From assembly GCF_900103825.1 (NCBI RefSeq), contig NZ_FNIF01000027.1, positions 1 through 62,963 on the forward strand: a stretch of 62,963 nucleotides of DNA. The letters are read 5' to 3'. Under the pieces are notes generated by a model. That model saw only the letters and a list, made by a program, of their open reading frames with translations. It did no database searches and was not told the DNA's origin. This DNA comes from Paenibacillus sp. yr247 (GTDB lineage: Bacteria > Bacillota > Bacilli > Paenibacillales > NBRC-103111). The position numbers were made by a program, and so were the translations under genes. Positions 18,196-25,992 of the stretch are shown in pieces (position 1 is the first letter of the stretch; each line of letters starts with the position of its first letter).

Positions 18196-18255
18196 TGGGC
18201 TCCTACCGAACTTAAATGTGACTTGAAACAACCGAATATCAGGTCAAATAAGCAG

Positions 18256-18313
18256 CACTTGTTTAGTCATTTAACTCCTTGAAGGAGGGTGACTAGGTAA
18301 GTGTTCTTTTTTT
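18256..18313 (+). terminator. yabG terminator
   Basis: 14-bp outer stem (18256-18269 with 18290-18303, three G-U pairs), an inner CTCC/GGAG stem, then a T-rich run (TTCTTTTTTT). Confidence 0.8.
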
Positions 18314-18389
18314 GGAAAAGTGTGAATAATTTGCGAACTTTGGAGACAACCTATAGAATGGGGAATTCGGAAATTAGGCGAAAATGCCG

Positions 18390-18419
18390 TTGACAACAGG
18401 ATTGTGGTGCTGATATAAT
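18390..18419 (+). promoter_or_regulatory. veg promoter P1, exact consensus
   Basis: TTGACA (18390-18395), 18 bases, TATAAT (18414-18419): both sigma-A hexamers are perfect. It lies 42 bp upstream of a second perfect promoter. Confidence 0.85.
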
Positions 18420-18431
18420 ATTTGCCCGCGT

Positions 18432-18460
18432 TTGACATGCATGTCTGAATGGGTTATAAT
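18432..18460 (+). promoter_or_regulatory. veg promoter P2, exact consensus with 17-bp spacer
   Basis: TTGACA (18432-18437), 17 bases, TATAAT (18455-18460). It is the ideal sigma-A promoter. The transcript would start near 18467 and reach the veg RBS almost at once. Confidence 0.92.
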
Positions 18461-18487
18461 AAACTAGGAAAGAGGTGGTAGTTGACA

Positions 18488-18763
18488 ATGGCAAAAAATG
18501 CGCTGTTGGAGATCAAACGCAGTTTGGAGCCCCACGTCGGGCAGAAGATCATGTTGAGAGCGAATGGCGGCCGTCGAAAGACTGTCGAGCGTTCTGGAGT
18601 TTTAGAAGAAACCTACCCTTCTGTGTTTATTGTGAAATTGGACCAAGAATCACACGCCTTTAAACGAGTGTCTTACAGCTACGCCGATATCCTTACCGAA
18701 TCCGTTGAAGTTACTGTATGTAATGATGATGGTCAGGTTCGTATCACCTATATCCAACATTAG
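18488..18763 (+). CDS. veg: Veg protein (biofilm-linked)
   Basis: A 91-residue Veg of the DUF1021 family, with the SH3-like core [16 protein letters not shown]. In B. subtilis Veg stimulates biofilm matrix genes by antagonising SinR; the molecular activity is unclear. ATG 18488 sits 10 bases after AAAGAGGTGG. Two perfect sigma-A promoters imply very high vegetative expression. A terminator follows directly. Confidence 0.94.
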   Translation: MAKNALLEIKRSLEPHVGQKIMLRANGGRRKTVERSGVLEETYPSVFIVKLDQESHAFKRVSYSYADILTESVEVTVCNDDGQVRITYIQH

Positions 18764-18783
18764 CTTAATGCGTTCCTATATGA

Positions 18784-18807
18784 GCAGACCCTGAGGGTCT
18801 GTTTTTG
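18784..18807 (+). terminator. veg terminator
   Basis: CAGACCC-TGA-GGGTCTG hairpin followed by TTTTT. Confidence 0.88.
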
Positions 18808-18811
18808 CATT

Positions 18812-18841
18812 TGTATGGACCTTATTCGATTGGGCATACTA
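18812..18841 (+). promoter_or_regulatory. Candidate sigma-G promoter of the sspF-like gene
   Basis: TGTATG (18812-18817), 17 bases, CATACTA (18835-18841). The -10 is an exact sigma-G consensus and the -35 matches four of six (TGMATA). Forespore expression is expected for a SASP. Confidence 0.65.
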
Positions 18842-18857
18842 AGCAAACGAAAAGTAG

Positions 18858-18972
18858 GTTAATACTTACGAAGTCAGTTTTCTCCGAAAACTCAGTTAAT
18901 GCTTACGAAGTCAGTTTTCTCCGAAAACTCTGGTTATGCTTACGATGCTAGTTTTGCTAAAAGCAAAACTCT
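18858..18972 (+). repeat. Three tandem hairpin repeats ending at the sspF Shine-Dalgarno
   Basis: Two nearly identical 37-bp units (18858-18894, 18895-18931) and a third, longer variant (18932-18972) share GTTAATGCTTACGAAGTCAG-type starts and end in ACTC. Each contains a hairpin: AGTTTTC-TCC-GAAAACT in the first two, and AGTTTTGCT-AAA-AGCAAAACT in the third. The third ends two bases before AAGGAGGT. A related single copy precedes the ctc RBS (23906-23952). Confidence 0.85.
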
Positions 18973-18986
18973 AAGGAGGTTCTATT

Positions 18987-19502
18987 ATGAGTCGCAGAAG
19001 AGGTATCATGTCCGAAAGTTTTAAGTATGAATTAGCCAAAGATCTAGGGTTTTATGATGTGGTTCAGCGCGAGGGTTGGGAAGGCATCCGTACGAAAGAT
19101 GCTGGGAATATGGTAAAGCGGGCGATTCAAATCGCCGAGGAGCAGTTGGCGAAGCAGTACACGGCCTCGGCCCCGTCGATAAACCAATCACAAAGTTCCT
19201 ACAGTCAGCCAAACTATAATCAACCTAGTTACAATCAAACAAGCTACAGTTCGTCGAATTATAACCAGTCCGCTTATTCAGCTGGGCAAACGCAACAGTC
19301 GTATGCGCAGCCTGGCTTTAGTCAGAGTGGGTATGGCGGAACACAACAGTCTTCCTATTCACCTGCCTACACGCCAAATGCCAACAACACGAACATGAGC
19401 AACTTTACTCCGTCTTACCTAAATCAACCTCATCCAGCGATATGGAATCAGGCTACGTCAGGTTCGCAGCAAGCAGCTCGACCGGAACAGCGTCCCTATT
19501 AA
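18987..19502 (+). CDS. sspF: SspF-like small acid-soluble spore protein with a long prion-like C-terminal tail
   Basis: Residues 1-56 are a clear alpha/beta-type SASP of the SspF kind: [20 protein letters not shown], then [19 protein letters not shown]. These proteins coat forespore DNA. SspF is normally about 60 residues; here ~115 extra residues follow, made almost only of Gln, Ser, Tyr, Asn, Pro, Gly, Ala and Thr, with imperfect NYNQ.SY repeats, no Lys and nearly no acidic residues. That composition is typical of prion-like or phase-separating domains. The reading frame is continuous, and a terminator follows the stop. The extension is seen directly; its role is unknown. Confidence 0.92.
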   Translation: MSRRRGIMSESFKYELAKDLGFYDVVQREGWEGIRTKDAGNMVKRAIQIAEEQLAKQYTASAPSINQSQSSYSQPNYNQPSYNQTSYSSSNYNQSAYSAGQTQQSYAQPGFSQSGYGGTQQSSYSPAYTPNANNTNMSNFTPSYLNQPHPAIWNQATSGSQQAARPEQRPY

Positions 19503-19531
19503 AGCTAAAGCAATTGCTTTAGCTTTTTTTA
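19500..19531 (+). terminator. sspF terminator
   Basis: AAAGCTAAAGC-AATT-GCTTTAGCTTT stem followed by T's; the stem begins at the stop codon. Confidence 0.9.
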
Positions 19532-19583
19532 TGCTCTTTTGTTATAATATTTGAATGGCAAACGAGCAAAAGAAGGTGATCTG

Positions 19584-20438
19584 ATGAAGATTTTTGAAAA
19601 AGCACCGGCTAAAATCAATTTATCCCTTGATGTTTTACATAAAAGATCAGACGGTTACCATGAAGTTGAGATGGTCATGACGATGGTGGACCTGGCAGAC
19701 CGGATCGAAATGCAGGAGCTTTCGCGGGATACCATCATCATTTCCAGTCAGGCAGGCTATATCCCGTTAGACGAGAAGAACTTAGCCTTTCAAGCGGCTC
19801 GTCTTATCAAGGATCGGTACAACGTCAAACAGGGCGTTTACATCCATTTAGACAAGCATATCCCCGTGGCGGCAGGACTTGCAGGGGGGAGCAGCGATGC
19901 GGCGGCGACGCTTAGAGGATTGAATCGGCTTTGGAATTTAAACATCTCTATGGAAGAGCTGCAGGTTCTTGGCGCTGAGCTAGGATCCGATGTGCCTTTC
20001 TGTGTGACGGGAGGGACAGCTGTCGCAAGAGGGCGCGGAGAAAAGCTGGAGCCGATCATATCGCCGCCACAGTGCTGGGTCGTCTTGGCGAAACCGCCAA
20101 TCAATGTTTCCACTTCGGAGATTTATGGGAAACTGAATGCCGGCGAGATTAAGTATCATCCTTCTACGGAGGGTGTGCTAAGAGCGATTCGCGAGAAGCA
20201 GTTCGATCAGCTCTGCGGCAGCCTCGGCAATGTGTTAGAGGAAGTGACGCTGGACCTTTATCCCGAGGTGAGACATCTCAAAGAATGCATGCAGAAGCTA
20301 GGTGCAGACGGCGTGCTGATGTCGGGCAGCGGGCCGACGGTATTTGGTCTCGTATCTAAGGAAGCGAAGGTGCCGCGTATTTATAACGGGCTGCGCGGAT
20401 TTTGTAAGGATGTTTATGCCGTACGTATGTTGACGTAG
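19584..20438 (+). CDS. ispE: 4-diphosphocytidyl-2-C-methyl-D-erythritol kinase
   Basis: A 284-residue GHMP kinase of the MEP isoprenoid pathway. The start [13 protein letters not shown], the GHMP glycine loop [20 protein letters not shown] near residue 90, and [11 protein letters not shown] near 255 are intact. ATG 19584 after AGAAGGTGAT. The gene lies between the SASP gene and purR as in Bacillus. Confidence 0.95.
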   Translation: MKIFEKAPAKINLSLDVLHKRSDGYHEVEMVMTMVDLADRIEMQELSRDTIIISSQAGYIPLDEKNLAFQAARLIKDRYNVKQGVYIHLDKHIPVAAGLAGGSSDAAATLRGLNRLWNLNISMEELQVLGAELGSDVPFCVTGGTAVARGRGEKLEPIISPPQCWVVLAKPPINVSTSEIYGKLNAGEIKYHPSTEGVLRAIREKQFDQLCGSLGNVLEEVTLDLYPEVRHLKECMQKLGADGVLMSGSGPTVFGLVSKEAKVPRIYNGLRGFCKDVYAVRMLT

Positions 20439-20458
20439 AACGGTGTAAGATGAATGCA

Positions 20459-20486
20459 GGGGCCCCAGAAAAGGGCTCTTTTTCAT
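20459..20486 (+). terminator. ispE terminator
   Basis: GGGCCCC-AGAAAA-GGGCT type stem followed by CTTTTTC; the stem is short. Confidence 0.6.
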
Positions 20487-20574
20487 TGCTTAGGTTTCGG
20501 ACAAGGTCCAGCCCATTCTTTTTGATATGTTAATTTGGTGTTATGTTTATGTTAATATAATTTTCATGAGAAGC

Positions 20575-20604
20575 TTGAATAAATACGTATAAAAGTGGTA
20601 TATT
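20575..20604 (+). promoter_or_regulatory. purR promoter
   Basis: TTGAAT (20575-20580), 18 bases, TATATT (20599-20604) with an extended TGG before the -10. Confidence 0.6.
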
Positions 20605-20639
20605 CTCTTTATAATATTCGGATTTATGGGGGGAGTGCG

Positions 20640-21476
20640 ATGAAAAAGTTGAAAAGGAGCGCTAGGCTGGTAGAAATGACGCAATATTTGTTATTTCGCC
20701 CCCATTCGTTAATCCCTTTAACGACTTTCGCCGAGCGATACAACTCAGCTAAGTCTTCGATTAGTGAAGATTTGGCGATCATTAAAGAAGTGTTTGAGGA
20801 AGAGGGACTCGGAGAGCTGCAAACGCTTGCGGGAGCGGCTGGCGGGGTAAAGTTTTCACCGAAGGTACCTAAGGAAATATCACTGAAGTTTATTCAGAAC
20901 CTTTGTTTACAGCTGCAGCAGCCAGAAAGGATTCTTCCGGGCGGTTACTTATATATGTCGGATATCATGGGGCAGCCCCAGTATTTGAATGAAATTGGCA
21001 AAACGTTTGCATCCGCGTTCGCTGGTCGTGATATTGATGTGATTATGACAGTAGAAACGAAAGGCATTCCGCTCGCTTATGCGACGGCTACTTATATGAA
21101 TTTACCCGTTGTTATTGTTCGAAGGGACAGTAGAGTGACAGAAGGATCAGCGGTTAGCATCAACTATGTATCAGGTTCCAACAAGCGTATTCAGACGATG
21201 TCACTCGCAAGGCGTGCTCTGAAAGAAGAATCTAAAGTACTTATCATTGATGATTTCATGCATGTGGGCGGAACGATTCATGGCATGATGGATTTGTTAG
21301 CAGAATTCAAAGCCTCCGTCCAAGGGGTAGGTGTGTTCATGGAGTCTTGTGAAGTCGAAGAGCATCTTATTGATCATTACGTATCGCTGGCAAGATTATA
21401 CGGCGTAGATTCCAAGACCAAACAAATTACAGTAGAGCCAGGCAATTATTTTGACAGTAAAAAAGGAGATTCGTAA
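20640..21476 (+). CDS. purR: Purine operon repressor PurR
   Basis: A 278-residue regulator. An N-terminal winged-helix (about 1-72) is joined to a phosphoribosyltransferase-like domain with the PRPP loop VLIIDDFMHVGGTI near residue 200. It represses purine genes and is released by PRPP. ATG 20640 follows GGGGGGAG. The next gene, ridA, starts 4 bases after its stop, so the two are co-transcribed. Confidence 0.95.
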   Translation: MKKLKRSARLVEMTQYLLFRPHSLIPLTTFAERYNSAKSSISEDLAIIKEVFEEEGLGELQTLAGAAGGVKFSPKVPKEISLKFIQNLCLQLQQPERILPGGYLYMSDIMGQPQYLNEIGKTFASAFAGRDIDVIMTVETKGIPLAYATATYMNLPVVIVRRDSRVTEGSAVSINYVSGSNKRIQTMSLARRALKEESKVLIIDDFMHVGGTIHGMMDLLAEFKASVQGVGVFMESCEVEEHLIDHYVSLARLYGVDSKTKQITVEPGNYFDSKKGDS

Positions 21477-21479
21477 ACG

Positions 21480-21863
21480 ATGGAATTTATTTCAACAACG
21501 GCAGCACCTGCTGCTATCGGACCTTATTCGCAAGCCGTAAAGCTGGGGAACCTGCTCTTTACTTCCGGACAAATCCCACTTGGTTTAGACGGACAAATAG
21601 TACAGGGTGGAATCAAGGAACAAGCGCATCAAGTGTTCACGAATTTGAAGGGTGTGCTTGAAGCGGCAGGTTCATCGTTTGGCCAAGTTGTGAAAGCAAC
21701 GGTTTTTCTAAAGGATATGAATCAATTTACAGAGCTGAATGAGATTTATGCGGCGTACTTTGGTGATCATAAACCGGCCAGATCGACGGTCGAAGTGGCC
21801 AGATTACCCCGTGATGTTTTTGTCGAAATAGAGTTAATTGCTGTGATTCCTGTCGAAATTTAA
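21480..21863 (+). CDS. ridA: RidA (YabJ) reactive enamine/imine deaminase
   Basis: A 127-residue YjgF/YER057c/UK114 protein. The family features [13 protein letters not shown] at the start, the conserved arginine in [11 protein letters not shown] (near residue 101) and the terminal EIELIAV are present. It hydrolyses reactive 2-aminoacrylate and related imines. It lies between purR and spoVG as in B. subtilis. Confidence 0.94.
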   Translation: MEFISTTAAPAAIGPYSQAVKLGNLLFTSGQIPLGLDGQIVQGGIKEQAHQVFTNLKGVLEAAGSSFGQVVKATVFLKDMNQFTELNEIYAAYFGDHKPARSTVEVARLPRDVFVEIELIAVIPVEI

Positions 21864-21911
21864 CAAAAACATTAAGATCATATAAAATTATCGAAAATTT
21901 CAAAAAAAGAA

Positions 21912-21940
21912 GAAGGAATTTGCACGAAGATGTGGAATAT
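21912..21940 (+). promoter_or_regulatory. spoVG sigma-H promoter
   Basis: GAAGGAATT (21912-21920), 11 bases, GTGGAATAT (21932-21940) matches the sigma-H pattern RNAGGAWWW-N11/12-RNNGAATWW at every position. The upstream AT-rich stretch (21864-21911) is where AbrB acts in B. subtilis. Confidence 0.85.
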
Positions 21941-21975
21941 TACACCCAAGTCTCAGAGATGGAAAAAGGTGGTGA

Positions 21976-22266
<291 letters not shown>

Positions 22267-22277
22267 TTCAGATTATT

Positions 22278-22307
22278 GAGAGAGCCCGTGGGGCTCTCTT
22301 TTCTTTT
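22278..22307 (+). terminator. spoVG terminator
   Basis: GAGAGCCC-GTG-GGGCTCTC stem followed by TTTTCTTTT. Confidence 0.9.
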
Positions 22308-22399
22308 GGGTGGAATTGATGCTATATTTGGTGAAGAACTCATCGATTTACCATACATTAGTCTTACTATTTATTAAAAATAAAGGGGTTGGATGGCAG

Positions 22400-23803
22400 T
22401 TGAAGCTCATGGCGATTGTTCTGGCGGCAGGGCAAGGAAAACGTATGAAATCGAAGCTTTACAAGGTACTTCATCCGGTTGTAGGTAAACCTATGGTGGG
22501 GCACGTTGTTGACACGCTGGAGCATATAGAAGTAACTAAAACACTGGTCATCGTTGGATTCGGGGCAGAAGCTGTTAAGGGCTACCTGGGAGATCGCGTA
22601 GAGTATGCTCTGCAAGAGCAACAGCTTGGGACAGGACATGCGGTTCTCCAAGCGAAGGATGCTCTTGGTGATGTGGAAGGGATGACTGTTGTCATATGCG
22701 GTGATACACCGCTTATCTCGGAAGCCACACTGAAGAGCACCATTGAACTTCATCAGCAATCCGGTGCGTCTGCGACCATTCTGACGGCCAAGCTCGATGA
22801 GCCGCAAGGTTATGGACGTATTATTCGAGGCGAAGACGGCCGTGTCACACGTATTGTTGAGCAGAAAGATTGCAGCAGCGAAGAAGCGGCTGTTCAGGAG
22901 ATCAATACAGGTACTTATATTTTCGATAATCAGAAGCTATTCAAAGCGCTGACCTCAGTGACGAACAATAATGTGCAAAATGAATACTATCTAACCGATG
23001 TCATTGGGATTTTGACAAGCGGAGGAGAAGTTGTACAAGGCTACTGCATGGAGGATGCCGCGGAATCGATCGGTGTTAACGATCGTGTGGCACTTGCTGA
23101 AGCTGAGCGTTTGTTCAAGGTACGCATTAACCGTGAGCATATGCTGAACGGGGTTACGATTATAGATCCATCTAACACTTATATTGAAAAAGATGTTACC
23201 ATCGGAGCAGATACGGTGCTGCTGCCGGGTACTATTTTGCGTGGACACACGGTCATAGGCGATCAATGTACCATTGGGCCGCAAACGGAAATTATTGACT
23301 CGACTGTTAAGGATGAGGTCACGATTAAACAGTCCGTCCTGCAGGGCGCATTTGTGGATAATGAGGCTAGTGTAGGGCCGTTTGCCTATTTGAGACCTGG
23401 CGCTAACATTGGGAAGCAAGTGAAAATTGGCGACTTCGTCGAAATTAAGAACGCTACTCTTGGTGAGGGGACGAAAGTATCTCATTTAAGCTATGTAGGG
23501 GATGCTGTTGTTGGTACGAATGTAAACATCGGCTGTGGCGCAATTACCGTGAACTATGACGGATTCAATAAGAATCTAACGGAAATTGGTGATGATGCGT
23601 TTGTGGGCAGTAATGTGAATTTGATTGCACCTGTGAAAATCGGCAGTGGCGCCTATGTTGTCGCGGGCTCAACGATTACGCATGATGTGAATGACGGAGA
23701 TCTGGCGATTGCCCGTGAGAGACAATCCAATAAGCCAGGCTATGCGGATAAAATTAAAGCGCGGATGAAAGCGAAGAAGGACAACAAAGCGAACAAAGCA
23801 TAA
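22400..23803 (+). CDS. glmU: Bifunctional UDP-GlcNAc pyrophosphorylase / glucosamine-1-P acetyltransferase
   Basis: A 467-residue GlmU making UDP-GlcNAc for the cell wall. The N-terminal pyrophosphorylase motif LAAGQGKRMKSKLYKVLHP is followed by the C-terminal left-handed beta-helix of hexapeptide repeats (from about residue 250). TTG 22400 gives MKLMAIVLAAGQG, matching the family start, with AAAGGGG 11 bases ahead; ATG 22409 is the alternative. In B. subtilis prs follows glmU; here prs is missing and ctc comes next after 157 non-coding bases. Confidence 0.93.
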   Translation: MKLMAIVLAAGQGKRMKSKLYKVLHPVVGKPMVGHVVDTLEHIEVTKTLVIVGFGAEAVKGYLGDRVEYALQEQQLGTGHAVLQAKDALGDVEGMTVVICGDTPLISEATLKSTIELHQQSGASATILTAKLDEPQGYGRIIRGEDGRVTRIVEQKDCSSEEAAVQEINTGTYIFDNQKLFKALTSVTNNNVQNEYYLTDVIGILTSGGEVVQGYCMEDAAESIGVNDRVALAEAERLFKVRINREHMLNGVTIIDPSNTYIEKDVTIGADTVLLPGTILRGHTVIGDQCTIGPQTEIIDSTVKDEVTIKQSVLQGAFVDNEASVGPFAYLRPGANIGKQVKIGDFVEIKNATLGEGTKVSHLSYVGDAVVGTNVNIGCGAITVNYDGFNKNLTEIGDDAFVGSNVNLIAPVKIGSGAYVVAGSTITHDVNDGDLAIARERQSNKPGYADKIKARMKAKKDNKANKA

Positions 23804-23905
23804 AAGTCATGGGCGAAGAAAAGGGTAAATCTCCTTTAACGAGGGTGATTTTGGATGGAACTTCTTGAGGTTGGGTAGGCTATGAATTAGCTGTTACCCA
23901 CTTGG

Positions 23906-23952
23906 CATCGTTTACGAAAGTAAGTGTGCTGAGCAAAACTCTTAGGAGGTTC
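23906..23952 (+). repeat. Single degenerate copy of the SD-adjacent hairpin repeat before ctc
   Basis: GCATCGTTTACGAAAG... AGCAAAACTCTTAGGAGGTTC strongly resembles the third repeat unit before sspF (AGCAAAACTCTAAGGAGGTTC). The hairpin is weaker here (TGCT/AGCA core). Its end coincides with the RBS of ctc. Confidence 0.65.
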
Positions 23953-23960
23953 TTTTTCTT

Positions 23961-24602
23961 ATGGTATTGTCATTAAAGGCGGAAACCCGCAAAGAAACAA
24001 CGAAAAATGATATTAAACAATTGCGTGTTAAGGGTAGAGTACCTGCAGTCGTGTATGGCAAGAAAGTGGCTACTACGGTCATTACTGTTGATCAGAAGGA
24101 ATTAGTGGCACTGCTCCACAAAAACCCTCATGCAGTCATTGATCTGGAAATGCCAGACGGCAGTGGAAAACAGCCTGTCATGATCAACGAAATACAACGC
24201 AACCCAATAAACCGCATGCTGCTTCATGTCGACTTTCACCAAATTAATATGGATGAACCGGTTAAAACGGTTGTCAACTTGGAATTCATCGGAGAGGCAG
24301 AGGGGGTCAAAGAAGGCGGTATTTTGCAAATTCAATTGCATGAGCTGGAGATTCGATGTTTACCAAACCAGATACCGGGTTCAATCAAGGTGGATATCTC
24401 GAACGTGGGACTCGGGGACAACATGCTTGTAAGCCAACTCTCTGTACCGAGCACGATAGAGGTCAAGTCAGACCCTCATGGGCTCGTTCTGACCGTACTC
24501 GCACCTCAGAAAGAGGTTGCTGAGGATGTTATGGTTCAGGATGAGGAGGCCAAACAAGCCGATGAGGCAGACGAGGCGGTCAAGGAAGAACAGACGGTAT
24601 AA
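23961..24602 (+). CDS. ctc: 50S ribosomal protein L25 / general stress protein Ctc
   Basis: A 213-residue L25 of the long CTC type: an N-terminal 5S-rRNA-binding domain (about 1-95, with LRVKGRVPAVVYG) and a C-terminal TL5-like beta domain (about 100-185), then an acidic tail (residues 188-213, mostly Glu, Asp, Ala). GGAGGT RBS within the hairpin repeat. It associates with ribosomes under stress. Confidence 0.94.
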   Translation: MVLSLKAETRKETTKNDIKQLRVKGRVPAVVYGKKVATTVITVDQKELVALLHKNPHAVIDLEMPDGSGKQPVMINEIQRNPINRMLLHVDFHQINMDEPVKTVVNLEFIGEAEGVKEGGILQIQLHELEIRCLPNQIPGSIKVDISNVGLGDNMLVSQLSVPSTIEVKSDPHGLVLTVLAPQKEVAEDVMVQDEEAKQADEADEAVKEEQTV

Positions 24603-24607
24603 ATGGA

Positions 24608-24655
24608 TCGAAAAGGGTACCCCTGCCGATGTGCGGAGGGTATCCTTTGTTTTTC
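24608..24655. terminator. Bidirectional terminator between ctc and the small - strand gene
   Basis: AAGGGTACCC/GGGTATCCTT stem with T-rich DNA on the + side (TTTGTTTTT) and TTTTC on the - side. It sits between two convergent stops. Confidence 0.7.
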
Positions 24656-24669
24656 TCGGTGTAAGTCGT

Positions 24670-24870
24670 TTAATATCCGGGCCGCGAAAGAAAAACGTGT
24701 GTTTTTCGGTTATAGATCGTATTATTTACCTTAACAAAATGCATGCAGTAAATTTCAATGAAGCCTATATCCTTATAAAGGTTTTGATAGTATACTTGGA
24801 CGGGAATGCCGGCATCTATATGATCTTGAAAATGATGATCGCAAGTAAGTTGTTGACCGTTTAGATACAT
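24670..24870 (-). CDS. Small protein of unknown function (66 aa, ends FLSRPGY)
   Basis: A 66-residue ORF on the - strand in the unusually long gap between ctc and pth. ATG 24870 has GGGTGA ten bases ahead; a TTG at 24876 is an alternative. The sequence is balanced, with a VQVYYQN.YKD.GFIE core, a KVNNTIYNR segment and the terminal SRPGY. It has no membrane segment and no Cys pair. A hairpin after the stop suits convergent transcription. I have an uncertain memory of similar short Paenibacillus proteins ending SRPGY, but cannot name a function. Confidence 0.5.
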   Translation of the reverse strand: MYLNGQQLTCDHHFQDHIDAGIPVQVYYQNLYKDIGFIEIYCMHFVKVNNTIYNRKTHVFLSRPGY

Positions 24871-24998
24871 ATGCAATGATTCACCCGCTGCTATAAATTT
24901 GATGGTTCATTTTATTAACATATAGGTAAACAATAACCTTTAGGTGTTGGTTCCGCAAAGGATTTTTTTAGTTTATATCTAGGAGGACTTAGAAGAAC

Positions 24999-25559
24999 AT
25001 GAAATGTTTTATTGGACTTGGTAATCCGGGTAAACAATATGAGATGAATCGGCACAATGTTGGATTCATGGCCATTGACCGTTTTGCTGCCAAATGGGGG
25101 TTCAACTCTTTTCAAAATAAAGCAAAAGGGCTTCTGGGAGAGGGTGTAGTGAACGGTACGAAGGTGTATTTGCTTAAACCGATGACTTATATGAATCTTT
25201 CAGGCGAATCAATGAGGGCGTTCCTAGACTTTTATAAAGCGAAGCTGGAAGATGTCGTCATTATTTATGATGATATGGATACATCTTTTGGTCAGATCCG
25301 GCTCCGGTATCAAGGCAGCCCTGGCGGTCACAATGGGATTAAATCGATTATACAGCACGGCGGTACACAAAGTTTTAACCGTATTCGCATTGGCGTGAAT
25401 AGACCTGCCCCAGGCTATAATATTGCCGATTATGTCTTGTCTAATTTTTCCAAAGAAGAGATGAAGTCGATCGATGAGGTGTTAGATCTCACCTGCGAAG
25501 CGATGCTGTCTAGTCTGGATGAACCTTTTGAGAAGACCATGGCGAAGTTTAATAAATAA
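24999..25559 (+). CDS. pth: Peptidyl-tRNA hydrolase
   Basis: A 186-residue Pth (SpoVC). Landmarks are GLGNPGKQYEMNRHNVGFMAID with the catalytic His20, LLKPMTYMNLSGES near residue 62, IIYDDMD with Asp near 93, and GGHNGIKSI near 110. It recycles stalled peptidyl-tRNA. The 120 bases before it are AT-rich; a strong CTAGGAGGA lies ahead of the ATG. Confidence 0.96.
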   Translation: MKCFIGLGNPGKQYEMNRHNVGFMAIDRFAAKWGFNSFQNKAKGLLGEGVVNGTKVYLLKPMTYMNLSGESMRAFLDFYKAKLEDVVIIYDDMDTSFGQIRLRYQGSPGGHNGIKSIIQHGGTQSFNRIRIGVNRPAPGYNIADYVLSNFSKEEMKSIDEVLDLTCEAMLSSLDEPFEKTMAKFNK

Positions 25560-25625
25560 GATAGACCAACCGCTTTAGACTCCATGTATGCAAGTTCCTT
25601 ATTCGAAAATGGCAATGGCACATTC

Positions 25626-25655
25626 GGCTAATTTCTCCGGAGAATGGTCATACTA
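25626..25655 (+). promoter_or_regulatory. Candidate sigma-F/sigma-G promoter of fin
   Basis: GGTCATACTA (25646-25655) is a near-consensus forespore -10, very like the one before gin. The -35 GGCTA (25626-25630) at 15-bp spacing is weak. Confidence 0.4.
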
Positions 25656-25690
25656 GGATGTAATCGAATAGTCGAAGGAGGCATACATAT

Positions 25691-25918
25691 ATGATTAAGT
25701 ACATTTGCAGGCATTGTCATACCTTTGTTGGGGAAATTAATGAGCATGCGATTACGGAGCAGCAGTTAGGCTTCCATTTCTTGACCCCCGAAGAGCGTAG
25801 AGATATAATATCGTATAACACGAATGGAGATGTTACGGTTAGGGTTGTTTGCGACTACTGTCGTGAAGCATTAGAAGCAAACCCAGAGCTATCCCTACTG
25901 ACAAGTCCGTTGCAGTAA
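25691..25918 (+). CDS. fin: Anti-sigma-F factor Fin (YabK)
   Basis: A 75-residue zinc protein with CRHC near residue 6 and CDYC near 55, and the family core QLGFHFLTPEERRDIISYN. Fin binds sigma-F and helps the switch to sigma-G in the forespore. Strong GAAGGAGG RBS. Position between pth and mfd is conserved. Together with gin it gives the window two forespore anti-sigma factors. Confidence 0.93.
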   Translation: MIKYICRHCHTFVGEINEHAITEQQLGFHFLTPEERRDIISYNTNGDVTVRVVCDYCREALEANPELSLLTSPLQ

Positions 25919-25992
25919 TAATGATGAAGATGAAGAGTTAATAGCCGAGGCAAGTGTGCCAAGGCTTCTTTTTGTGAGAGGAGTGTACTTGT

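Noticed and set aside
18858..18972. Repeat array as a CRISPR
   Set aside because: Units are directly joined without unique spacers, contain internal hairpins and end at an RBS; no cas genes nearby.
23804..23960. Remnant of a decayed prs gene between glmU and ctc
   Set aside because: No reading frame or PRPP synthase motif could be recognised in the 157 bases.
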